Of a DNA stretch of 64,000 bases, positions 18,378 through 25,869 are shown piece by piece. The stretch is from Acetobacter oryzifermentans (GTDB taxonomy: Bacteria; Pseudomonadota; Alphaproteobacteria; Acetobacterales; Acetobacteraceae): the NCBI RefSeq assembly GCF_001628715.1, contig NZ_CP011120.1, forward strand, positions 1,829,501-1,893,500, written 5' to 3'. The translations under genes and the position numbers were made by a program. Below the pieces are notes generated by a model, which saw nothing but the letters and a program-made list of their open reading frames with translations, ran no database searches and had not been told where the DNA came from. The first letter of the stretch is position 1; every line of letters begins with the position of its first letter.

Positions 18378-19643
18378 ATGACAGACCCCATCAACATTAC
18401 CCGCCTGCCCTCCGGCTTAACTGTTGTGACAGAACGCATGGAACGGGTGGAAACAGTTTCTTTCGGGGCCTATGTGGCCACAGGCACACGCCACGAAACG
18501 GCAGAAGAAAACGGTGTTTCTCACTTTTTGGAACACATGGCCTTTAAAGGCACAACCAGCCGCTCCGCCCTGCGCATTGCCGAGGAAATCGAGAATGTTG
18601 GCGGGCATATCAATGCCTACACCGCGCGGGAGCAGACTGTTTATTACGTCAAGCTTCTTAAGGAAAATCTGGGACTGGGAGTTGATATCATTGGTGATAT
18701 CCTCACCAACTCCACGTTTGATCCTGCGGAAATGGAGCGCGAACGTGGGGTTATTCTGCAAGAAATCGGACAGGCAAATGATACGCCTGACGATGTGATT
18801 TTTGATCATTTTCAGGAAACAGCTTTCCCTGACCAACCAATGGGCCGCCCAACATTGGGCACGGAAAGCCTGATCCGGGATATGAGCCGCGAAACCCTGA
18901 TGCGCTATATGAAAGCGCATTACACCACAGACAACATGATTGTGGCAGCCGCTGGTAACTTGCACCATGAAGATGTGGTGCAGCGTGTGCAGCAGCATTT
19001 TGCCAACCTGTCCTCATCCTCTGCACCGGTAACACTCTCTGCTCGTTATGGCGGCGGGGAATTCCGACAGGTGAAGGAACTGGATCAGGCGCATGTTGTG
19101 CTGGGCTTTCCCTCCTTTGGATATGAAGACCCGGATTACTTTCCGGCTCTTCTGCTTTCCACGGTGTTGGGTGGTGGCATGTCTTCGCGCCTGTTTCAGG
19201 AAATTCGGGAAAAACGTGGACTTGTTTACTCGGTCTATTCCTTCAATGCACCGTTCACTGATGGTGGTATTTTCGGCATTTACGCAGGCACAGGCGCCAA
19301 GGAATGTGCGGAACTGGTGCCCGTAACGCTGGAAGAACTGAACAAAATTCAGCGGTATGTTACAGAAGAAGAACTGGTGCGCGCACGGGCACAGCTTAAG
19401 GCCTCGCTTTTGATGTCCTTGGAAAGCACCGGCAGCCGATGCGAACAGATTGCACGACAGTTGCAGATTTTCGGTCGGATTATTCCCACAGCCGAAACTG
19501 TCCGCAAAATTGAGGCTGTAAACGCTGGGGATATTTGCCGTGCGGCATCGCGCATCTTTACGGGCACACCCACGCTTGCGGCTCTTGGCCCGATTGAGCA
19601 CATTCCTTCCTTGCAGATCATTACGGAGAAACTGGCAGCATGA
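18378..19643 (+). CDS. M16 family zinc peptidase (mitochondrial processing peptidase-like)
   Basis: 421 residues from the ATG at 18378, with AGGA six bases upstream; an in-frame start at 18333 would lie inside the thrC terminator. The inverted zinc motif HFLEH is at 49-53 and the distal Glu lies in the EMERERGVILQE segment. No signal peptide is visible. The sequence is close to the single-domain peptidases related to the beta subunit of mitochondrial processing peptidase. The stop overlaps the pmbA start (ATGA), so the two are co-translated. This pairs two peptidase-type genes, M16 and TldE-like. Confidence 0.92.
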   Translation: MTDPINITRLPSGLTVVTERMERVETVSFGAYVATGTRHETAEENGVSHFLEHMAFKGTTSRSALRIAEEIENVGGHINAYTAREQTVYYVKLLKENLGLGVDIIGDILTNSTFDPAEMERERGVILQEIGQANDTPDDVIFDHFQETAFPDQPMGRPTLGTESLIRDMSRETLMRYMKAHYTTDNMIVAAAGNLHHEDVVQRVQQHFANLSSSSAPVTLSARYGGGEFRQVKELDQAHVVLGFPSFGYEDPDYFPALLLSTVLGGGMSSRLFQEIREKRGLVYSVYSFNAPFTDGGIFGIYAGTGAKECAELVPVTLEELNKIQRYVTEEELVRARAQLKASLLMSLESTGSRCEQIARQLQIFGRIIPTAETVRKIEAVNAGDICRAASRIFTGTPTLAALGPIEHIPSLQIITEKLAA

Positions 19644-20980
19644 CGGAACAAACCCTAGACCGTATTTCTGATCTGGTTGCCCGCGCACGCAAAGCTGGGG
19701 CAGATGCGGCAGATGCCGTATTTGTCCGCAGCGTGGCGGCAGGTGCCGGTGTCCGCAATGGCGTGACAGAAGAGCTGGAACGATCTGAAACCACGGATCT
19801 GGGGCTTCGTGTTTTTGCTGGCAAAAAAAGTGCCATTCTTTCTACCACCACGCCGGAACCTTCGCGCTTTGATGCGCTGATAGAACAAGCCATGGCCATG
19901 GCCCGCGTTCTGCCGGAAGATCAATACGCCGGGCTTAACCCACTAGCCCAGCAAGGCCGCTTTACCCAAAATGATCTGGAATTGGCAGATTCGGCTGAAC
20001 CTACAACCGAAGAACTGTTGGCCCGTGCACGCTCTGGAGAAGAAGCAGCTCTGGGCATAAAAGGCGTGACCAACAGCGCCGGTAGCAGTGCCTCTTGTGG
20101 GCGCACAGAAGTATATCTGGTTACATCCGCCGGGTTTGCCGGAAGCTATACCCGTACGCAGCACTCCAACTCTGTATGCGTGCTGGCTGGCGCTGGTGAC
20201 AGCATGCAGCGTGATTACGATTACCACGGCACAGTATGGCTGCGTGATCTGAAAGATGCGGCAGAACTTGGCAAAAGTGCTGGTGAAAAAGCCATTGCAC
20301 GCCTTAACCCCATTAAACCCCGTACTGGCCGTTACCCTGTTGTGTTTCACCCGCGGGTAGCAAATAGCTTTTTGGGGCACTTTGCAGGAGCCATTACAGG
20401 CACAGCCATTGCGCGTGGTACATCCTTTTTAAAGAACAAACTGGGGCAGACTATTTTTGCCCAAAACGTAACCATTACGGATGATCCAACCCGCAAAAAA
20501 GGCCTGCGTTCTCGCCCGTTTGATGGTGAAGGCATGCAAGTTGCACCGTTGCATCTGGTAGAAAATGGCACTTTGCAAAGCTGGATTTTGGACAGCCGAA
20601 GTGCGCGCCAACTTGGGCTGCAAAGCAATGCCCATGCCTCTCGCGGAACATCTGGCCCACCCGGCCCGTCTGCCACCAATCTGTTTTTTGAACCCGGCAC
20701 ACTCTCTCCCACCGAACTGATGGCGGATATCAAGGAAGGCCTCTATATTACCGAGATGATGGGATCTTCCATCAATGGCCTTACCGGTGATTACAGCCGT
20801 GGTGCTTCTGGGTTTATGATTCGCGATGGCAAGATTGCAGAAGCCGCTGCCGAGTTCACCTTGGCAGGCAACCTTCTGGACATTTTTGCGTCCATTACAT
20901 TAGCTCATGATCTGGACTTCCGTTTTGGCACGGACGCCCCCACATTACGTACAGATGCCCTAAGCATTGCCGGGGCATAA
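19640..20980 (+). CDS. pmbA: TldD/PmbA family metallopeptidase subunit (PmbA/TldE type)
   Basis: 446 residues. TldE/PmbA partners TldD in a hetero-dimeric zinc peptidase that matures modified peptides and degrades some antitoxins; the catalytic zinc site sits in TldD. Consistent with that, I see no HExxxH here. Family features include VFAGKKSA near 56, GVTNSAGSSASC, and the C-terminal GLYITEMMGSSINGLTGDYSRGASGFMI. The ATG overlaps the M16 stop by four bases. No TldD is in the window. Confidence 0.9.
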   Translation: MTEQTLDRISDLVARARKAGADAADAVFVRSVAAGAGVRNGVTEELERSETTDLGLRVFAGKKSAILSTTTPEPSRFDALIEQAMAMARVLPEDQYAGLNPLAQQGRFTQNDLELADSAEPTTEELLARARSGEEAALGIKGVTNSAGSSASCGRTEVYLVTSAGFAGSYTRTQHSNSVCVLAGAGDSMQRDYDYHGTVWLRDLKDAAELGKSAGEKAIARLNPIKPRTGRYPVVFHPRVANSFLGHFAGAITGTAIARGTSFLKNKLGQTIFAQNVTITDDPTRKKGLRSRPFDGEGMQVAPLHLVENGTLQSWILDSRSARQLGLQSNAHASRGTSGPPGPSATNLFFEPGTLSPTELMADIKEGLYITEMMGSSINGLTGDYSRGASGFMIRDGKIAEAAAEFTLAGNLLDIFASITLAHDLDFRFGTDAPTLRTDALSIAGA

Positions 20981-21008
20981 CCTCTCTCAGCCGGAGATTA
21001 TTCTTTCT

Positions 21009-21983
21009 GTGAAACCCCGCATTTTTGCACCTGTTCTCACTGCCTTCCTAAGCATCAGCCTTCTTGCCGGGCCTTTGGCCCTGCATGCTGATGCCCGCCC
21101 CGGCCAAGGTGGCTCTATGGGTAGCCGTGGCAGCAGAACATGGAGCGCGCCCCCACCCACACCCACGGCACCTTATAGTGCGGCCCCAATGGAACGTTCC
21201 ATTACGCCGCGCACCGCGCCTTCCCCTAACTATGGGCCGCAAACAGCACCGTTTGCACGTCCGGCGGCACCCTTTGCTCAGCCTGGTGTTCGGCACCCAT
21301 TCCTAACCGGATTTGCTGGTGGGTTTTTGGGGGCTGGCTTGTTCGGCCTATTGAGTGGGCACGGCTTTTTGGGTGGTATGCACAGCTTCTTCAGCCTGAT
21401 CGGGTTGATGATCCAGATTGCCTTTGTTGTTATGATTGTTATGTGGCTGGTGCGGCGTTTCACTGGCAACAAAAGCTCTGGTGGCAGCCATTTTGCCATG
21501 GGTTCAGGCGGGGTAGCCAATGCACCGGGTATAACGCCTGGGGCAATGCCTTCTGCCGGTGGTGGAAATGCCTCCTTGCAGATTAATACTGCGGATTATC
21601 AGGCTTTCCAGCAAACGCTAATGGACATCCAAACAGCGTGGAACCAGCAGAATATTCCGGCCATGCAGCAAATGGCCACACCTGAAATGGTCTCTTACTT
21701 TAACGAGCAGCTTTCTAGCCTTGCCAGCCAAGGGGCCCGTAATGTTGTTTCGGATGTGCATTTCATCCAAGGCGATCTGGCAGAAGCATGGCGTGAAAAC
21801 GGCATGGATTTTGCAACTGTTGCCATGCGCTACAGCCTGATTGACCTTACAACCAATGCCACTGGGCAGGTTATTCAGGGCAGTTCGACCGAGCCGGTGA
21901 ACATTACCGAGCTATGGACCTTTACCCGGCCTTCTCGTGGGGGGCGTTGGCTTCTTTCCGCCATACAGCAAACCCGTCAGTAA
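21009..21983 (+). CDS. Tim44-like domain membrane protein
   Basis: 324 residues from the GTG at 21009; the frame also allows a TTG at 20967 inside pmbA, which I consider unlikely. N-terminal signal-like helix, then a low-complexity Pro/Ala/Ser/Arg region (about 35-95) and Gly-rich hydrophobic segments (about 97-145). The C-terminal ~130 residues form a Tim44/TimA-type domain (ALMDIQTAWNQQNIPAMQQ, then FATVAMRY and ITELWTFTR). Bacterial members are membrane proteins of uncertain role; the mitochondrial homologue works in protein import. It ends at a strong terminator. Confidence 0.8.
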   Translation: MKPRIFAPVLTAFLSISLLAGPLALHADARPGQGGSMGSRGSRTWSAPPPTPTAPYSAAPMERSITPRTAPSPNYGPQTAPFARPAAPFAQPGVRHPFLTGFAGGFLGAGLFGLLSGHGFLGGMHSFFSLIGLMIQIAFVVMIVMWLVRRFTGNKSSGGSHFAMGSGGVANAPGITPGAMPSAGGGNASLQINTADYQAFQQTLMDIQTAWNQQNIPAMQQMATPEMVSYFNEQLSSLASQGARNVVSDVHFIQGDLAEAWRENGMDFATVAMRYSLIDLTTNATGQVIQGSSTEPVNITELWTFTRPSRGGRWLLSAIQQTRQ

Positions 21984-21998
21984 GCACTGGCATTTTGT

Positions 21999-22035
21999 AG
22001 CCCTGCCCTTTAACCTTAAAGGGCGGGGCTTTTTA
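21999..22035 (+). terminator. Intrinsic terminator after the Tim44-like gene
   Basis: AGCCCTGCCCTTTAA-cc-TTAAAGGGCGGGGCT gives a long stem with one wobble pair, followed by TTTTT. It begins 16 bases after the stop codon. Confidence 0.92.
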
Positions 22036-22070
22036 TTGCCTACCTGATACCTACCGGGGAATATGCTATT

Positions 22071-22262
22071 ATGCTGCTGCTTGAAGTTCTGACTGCATGC
22101 AGTGTTACGTTAGCAATCTGCTTTGGTGTGTTTTTTCTGTTCTGGCAGAAACGTAAACTGGCAGAGCTGGAAGCGGATCTCATCCATTTGCGCACACAGG
22201 GCATAGATATCAGCAAAGATACGCTTCTAAACGCACAAAGCCCTGCACAAAAGCAAGGCTAA
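22071..22262 (+). CDS. Small single-pass membrane protein
   Basis: 63 residues. Hydrophobic helix at about 2-26 (LLLEVLTACSVTLAICFGVF), then a charged tail with KRKLAELEADLIHLRTQG that could form a short coiled coil. The ATG at 22071 has GGGGA upstream. It has the same architecture as the 60-residue gene at 25684-25866. I do not recognise the family. It is convergent with the small gene at the end of the cox-like cluster. Confidence 0.6.
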   Translation: MLLLEVLTACSVTLAICFGVFFLFWQKRKLAELEADLIHLRTQGIDISKDTLLNAQSPAQKQG

Positions 22263-22317
22263 GAGCTTATCTATGCGCTGGGATGAGAAAGTATGGTTTG
22301 GCTTTAACAGCTAAACC

Positions 22318-22467
22318 TTACGGGTGAACCAAAGTTAGCCCGAACATGATACCCGCCAGCACCATCATAAACCCCAGCATAGTACGCACGCGTTCTTTTT
22401 GCCGTTTGTGCTTTTCTGTCTGCTCAAGCAGACCATCCTGCTGTGCATTCATACCACTTACACCCAT
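22318..22467 (-). CDS. Small CoxF-like membrane peptide at the end of the ctaB operon
   Basis: 49 residues from the ATG at 22467, which overlaps the ctaB stop (TAA at 22458-22460); a start at 22452 giving 44 residues is also possible. A basic segment, EKHKRQKERVR, precedes one hydrophobic helix, LGFMMVLAGIMFGLTLV. The position straight after ctaB and this charge-then-helix layout match the small CoxF-type protein of alphaproteobacterial cox operons, where it sits between ctaB and ctaG. Here ctaG and subunit III do not follow. Assignment by context and layout only. Confidence 0.55.
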   Translation of the reverse strand: MGVSGMNAQQDGLLEQTEKHKRQKERVRTMLGFMMVLAGIMFGLTLVHP

Positions 22468-23426
22468 GCCTGAAGGAAGTGATCTGCCAGCAGACCACAA
22501 AAAAGAAAGAACAGGTAAGCCAGAGAAAAGCGGAAGGAAATCCGGGCCGCTTTATCCCCTTTTAGGCTTACACCCTGTGCATCCTGCGGTTCCAACAACA
22601 CGCGCACCGCACATGCCACAAACCCAAGGCCAAGCACCAAAGCTGTAACCGTATAAAGCCAACCGCACAGATGCATGAAGGATGGCACCAGAGAAACAGC
22701 CAGCAGTACCAGTGTGTAAATAAAGATCTGCCAACGTGTATGCCGCGCACCACGCACAACTGGCAGCATGGGAATACCTGCGCGCCCGTAGTCCTTACAG
22801 GCATACAGAGAGAGCGACCAAAAATGCGGAGGTGTCCAGAAAAAGACAATTCCGAACATTACAACAGGCAGAACGGCCATATGGCCTGTTACCGCTGCCC
22901 ACCCGATCATGGGCGGAAATGCGCCAGCCGCACCGCCAATAACAATATTCTGGGGCGTGGAGCGCTTGAGCCACATTGTGTAAATAACGGCGTAAAAGAA
23001 AATAGAAAACGCCAGAATACCAGCAGCCAACGTATTGGTTGCCATCCACATCAAACACACGGAAAGGCAGGAAAGCCCTACTCCGTAAGCCAGTGCCTCG
23101 TTTTCTGGAATACGCCCGCCCGGAATGGGGCGGGTGATAGTACGCTGCATTACGGCATCAATATCGCGGTCATACCACATATTGATGGCACCGGCCGCAC
23201 CCGAGGCCATGCAGATGCAAAAGATGGTCACCAACGCCACAAAGAGATTCATGTGGCCGGGCGCGACAATCATGCCTGCCGCACCTGTAAAAACAACCAG
23301 TGAGATTACGCGTGGCTTTAATAGCTGAATCCAATCTCGCGCACGGGTGCCAACCTGATCGGCCTTAAACCGCGGACGACGTTCCGCTGTTGCTTCCAAG
23401 GAAGCTGTTGCCACGCTATCACTCAT
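22458..23426 (-). CDS. ctaB: Protoheme IX farnesyltransferase (heme O synthase)
   Basis: Integral membrane UbiA-superfamily prenyltransferase that adds a farnesyl group to heme B to give heme O, the cofactor of bo3-type quinol oxidases. 322 residues from the ATG at 23426, with AAGGGA upstream. The prenyl-diphosphate motif is NMWYDRDID (roughly 85-95), with the family's TRPIPGGRI and MWLKRSTPQNIVIGG later. The start overlaps the stop of the oxidase-subunit-I-like gene (ATGA), so the two are translationally coupled. The cyoE name would apply equally; I use ctaB because of the cox-like neighbourhood. Confidence 0.95.
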   Translation of the reverse strand: MSDSVATASLEATAERRPRFKADQVGTRARDWIQLLKPRVISLVVFTGAAGMIVAPGHMNLFVALVTIFCICMASGAAGAINMWYDRDIDAVMQRTITRPIPGGRIPENEALAYGVGLSCLSVCLMWMATNTLAAGILAFSIFFYAVIYTMWLKRSTPQNIVIGGAAGAFPPMIGWAAVTGHMAVLPVVMFGIVFFWTPPHFWSLSLYACKDYGRAGIPMLPVVRGARHTRWQIFIYTLVLLAVSLVPSFMHLCGWLYTVTALVLGLGFVACAVRVLLEPQDAQGVSLKGDKAARISFRFSLAYLFFLFCGLLADHFLQAWV

Positions 23427-24679
23427 GCCCGGTATCCCTTGGAAACCTGAACAGGCATTGCCGCACAATGTGCTGTTGCCTGCTGGTTACGCCGAAAGCT
23501 CACCACCACAGCTCCAATAAAGCACAGGGCTGCCAAACCAAAAAATGCACCACTTGCCATTTGTGCACCCGGCACAAATACCAAGGCCGTAGCTACAGCA
23601 GTACAGGCAAAATGCAGATACGCCATAAGCTGCGGATACCAATATCCGCACTCCTCACCACGCCACAGATAAAAACCGCCGCACACAACATACAGAGCGC
23701 CAAGCTGAAGCGCAGAATGCAGGCCATTCCCCTGCACAAGTTGTACAAGCCAACCACCAGAAACCACGCTCATAAAACCCAAGCCCCACAGCAAAGGTAC
23801 ACGAAGTGTGGCACGGGCATTCCATGCACCTGCCAGCCACAATACAGCCAGACAGGTGGCCGCAAAGGAACACAGAGCCAGCATGGTGCTACCCACCTGC
23901 ATGGCACCAGCACTTTCCGTGCCCTGCATAAAAACGCTTTTGGTCCATGCCACAACGCCAGAAGCAGCGGCGGCAGCCATAATAAACGCAACAGGTTTTT
24001 CAGAAAACTTGCCAACGCGGGCACTAATTTCAAATACCACACCAAAGCCGGCAAGCAGCACAACTAGCCCTACTGGGCCAGCAAAGCTTTCTACATTTAC
24101 CGCAGTTGCATCATGCCAATGTTTAACAATCTGCCCGGCCATAACAGGCACCGTAAGCAGCATAACAGCGGCCGCCAGCATTTCTCCCCACACAAAAGGA
24201 GAGAATGGCTTGCGTTCATCCATATCGGCGCGGCTATCAAACACAGTTGCCAACAGGGCCATGCTTGTCATCAACGTGCCTACACACCACAGCAACGTAG
24301 CGGTTTTAAGCTCAGCCCCTGTAACCGTCAGCGCGGCTCCAGCAAACACACATAGAAAACCCGCATCATTCAACCGCGGCAGCAATACACCCGAACGCTG
24401 CACGGCACGCGGCAGCCATAAGGAGCCAAATCCCCCCAGCAAAGCCGGAACAACAACATATAAAAGCATAAGAACAGGATGGGCCTGCACAACAGCATGC
24501 CATCCGGCTGTTGCTGGCATCATGCCCATTTCAGAAAGTGTAGAAGCACCTCCGCCAGCTAATGCCGCCAGAGCAGCCAGCACCACGTAAGCAGCCCCCG
24601 TGCCGTTCCCTTTTCTGGCAACACGCATGCCATCTCCAGATGTCTCATTCTGTTGGCTCTGGTTATGGGCGACCATCAT
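23423..24679 (-). CDS. Degenerate heme-copper oxidase subunit I-like protein
   Basis: 418 residues, about eleven hydrophobic segments. It aligns by eye with cytochrome c oxidase subunit I. Residues 64-86 (VVQAHPVLML...GGFGS) match helix II and its TAH...GGFGN. PRLN (101-104) matches the PRxNN turn. PFVWGEMLAAAVMLLTVPVMAG (161-182) matches the conserved VWS...LPVLA segment. HSALQLGALYVVCGGFYLW (321-339) matches HYVLSMGAVFAIMGGFVHW, and LHF...VFVP matches helix XI. H67 and H321 fall on the two low-spin heme ligands. The CuB histidines, the cross-linked Tyr, the high-spin heme ligand (G319 here) and the D- and K-channel residues are absent. The gene is intact, has GGAA/GGAG before ATG-ATG, and overlaps ctaB. 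Function unknown; probably not an oxidase. Confidence 0.75.
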   Translation of the reverse strand: MMVAHNQSQQNETSGDGMRVARKGNGTGAAYVVLAALAALAGGGASTLSEMGMMPATAGWHAVVQAHPVLMLLYVVVPALLGGFGSLWLPRAVQRSGVLLPRLNDAGFLCVFAGAALTVTGAELKTATLLWCVGTLMTSMALLATVFDSRADMDERKPFSPFVWGEMLAAAVMLLTVPVMAGQIVKHWHDATAVNVESFAGPVGLVVLLAGFGVVFEISARVGKFSEKPVAFIMAAAAASGVVAWTKSVFMQGTESAGAMQVGSTMLALCSFAATCLAVLWLAGAWNARATLRVPLLWGLGFMSVVSGGWLVQLVQGNGLHSALQLGALYVVCGGFYLWRGEECGYWYPQLMAYLHFACTAVATALVFVPGAQMASGAFFGLAALCFIGAVVVSFRRNQQATAHCAAMPVQVSKGYRA

Positions 24680-24800
24680 GCTCCAATTTCCAATTTCTTA
24701 CTGGCATCATGCAGCCCTACGCCCTTGGCGCGTGGCACGGCATAAAACTGTTCCATCGTATTTACGTTACATACGCGCAAATACCATTTTCTGCCACGCA

Positions 24801-24830
24801 GAAGAAACGCCCCTGCCTTGGCAGGAGCGC
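24801..24830 (-). terminator. Probable terminator of the methyltransferase gene
   Basis: On the minus strand GCTCCTGCC-AA-GGCAGGGGC is followed by GTTTCTTCT, a T-rich but imperfect tail. It lies just after the methyltransferase stop and about 125 bases before the oxidase-like gene, separating the two units. Confidence 0.6.
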
Positions 24831-24835
24831 ACAGG

Positions 24836-25531
24836 TTATGCAGGCAGATTTTCTAGGGTGACCAAAGTAAACAGCCCTAATGGCGGAACAGGCTGAATAA
24901 AGGCACGCCGGATATCTTCGGCTGGTAACAACGATTCCATTGCGAAATCAGGATGCCACCCCAAGGAGTGGGAGGCCCGGCCCAACGCATGTTCGACAGC
25001 ACCACGGACACCACCGGGGGCCAGAAAATGATTTACAAACAGAATATAACCACCGGGACGCACAACGCGCTTGAGTTCATGCAGCAACTGGCGTGGATGC
25101 GGCACCACAGAAGCCACAAACATGGCCACGGCGATATCGAAGGAAGAATCTTCAAACTTCGTATCTTCGGCATCCATTTCCAACAGGCCGTTAACGTTTG
25201 TCAGCTTATCACGCTGCACACGCTCACGCGCCTTGGCCAGCATATCGGCAGAAAGATCAATGCCGGTAATCTGCTTTTCTGCCCGGTAATGAGGCAACGC
25301 CAAGCCGGTGCCCACCCCCACTTCCAGCACATCCGTGCCGGGCAGACCATTTACGGCTTCTACAGCACGCAAACGCCCAAACCGGGAGATGCCGCCAAAA
25401 ACAACATCATACACATTTGCCCACCGACGATAGGCGGCTTTGACAGCCTCCGCATCCAGTGCCGAACGGGAAGGAGGAGGCGCGGGACTATCCCCCCCGC
25501 CGGAAGGATAATTTTGGAGAACGTCACTCAT
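24836..25531 (-). CDS. Phosphatidylethanolamine N-methyltransferase, PmtA type
   Basis: SAM-dependent methyltransferase, 231 residues from the ATG at 25531 (GAGAGG just upstream; longer in-frame starts exist up to 25633). The N-terminal YRRWANVYDVVFGGISRFGR block, motif I EVGVGTGLALPHY, KARERVQRDKLTN and the late VNHF fit the Rhodobacter-type PmtA group. Members of that group methylate phosphatidylethanolamine to phosphatidylcholine at the membrane. A UbiE/COQ5-like quinone methyltransferase is the main alternative. A stand-alone unit, divergent from the small membrane gene at 25684. Confidence 0.75.
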   Translation of the reverse strand: MSDVLQNYPSGGGDSPAPPPSRSALDAEAVKAAYRRWANVYDVVFGGISRFGRLRAVEAVNGLPGTDVLEVGVGTGLALPHYRAEKQITGIDLSADMLAKARERVQRDKLTNVNGLLEMDAEDTKFEDSSFDIAVAMFVASVVPHPRQLLHELKRVVRPGGYILFVNHFLAPGGVRGAVEHALGRASHSLGWHPDFAMESLLPAEDIRRAFIQPVPPLGLFTLVTLENLPA

Positions 25532-25683
25532 GTCCTCTCTCTGCCTGCTGGTGGACATTTCTTCAAGAGCCACAAAAGGTCTTCCTCTTCTGCACAAGGC
25601 ACGCGTCACAAAAGCGCCCTTGTGTAAGGGCATATACTCCTTTTACGCTGCAACAGTGCAATAGATAGTGTTAATATAGAGCC

Positions 25684-25866
25684 ATGTTAGAATTTCTTCT
25701 CGCCATCTTCGCCATCGCTGTCTGGATTAGTATTGGTGCCTACTATTTCCGTGAATCGATATTTCAATGGCTAGACAACCGCTTTGGAAAGGACACGCCC
25801 TTGGCTGATCTGGAAGCGGCAAGCAAACAGGACGAACCTCCTGCACAGGAAAAAAGCAAAGACTGA
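25684..25866 (+). CDS. Small single-pass membrane protein
   Basis: 60 residues. Hydrophobic helix at residues 2-20 (LEFLLAIFAIAVWISIGAY), then an amphipathic stretch and a highly charged tail (LADLEAASKQDEPPAQEKSKD). No recognisable family. It is convergent with gshB; the stops are 3 bases apart. No strong ribosome binding site is visible, so the start is moderately supported. Confidence 0.55.
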   Translation: MLEFLLAIFAIAVWISIGAYYFRESIFQWLDNRFGKDTPLADLEAASKQDEPPAQEKSKD

Positions 25867-25869
25867 AGA

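Noticed and set aside
23423..24679. The subunit I-like gene as a cyoB quinol oxidase or a pseudogene
   Set aside because: CyoB keeps all metal ligands and is about 660 residues. This gene lacks them yet has no frameshift or stop and is tightly coupled to ctaB, so neither label fits.
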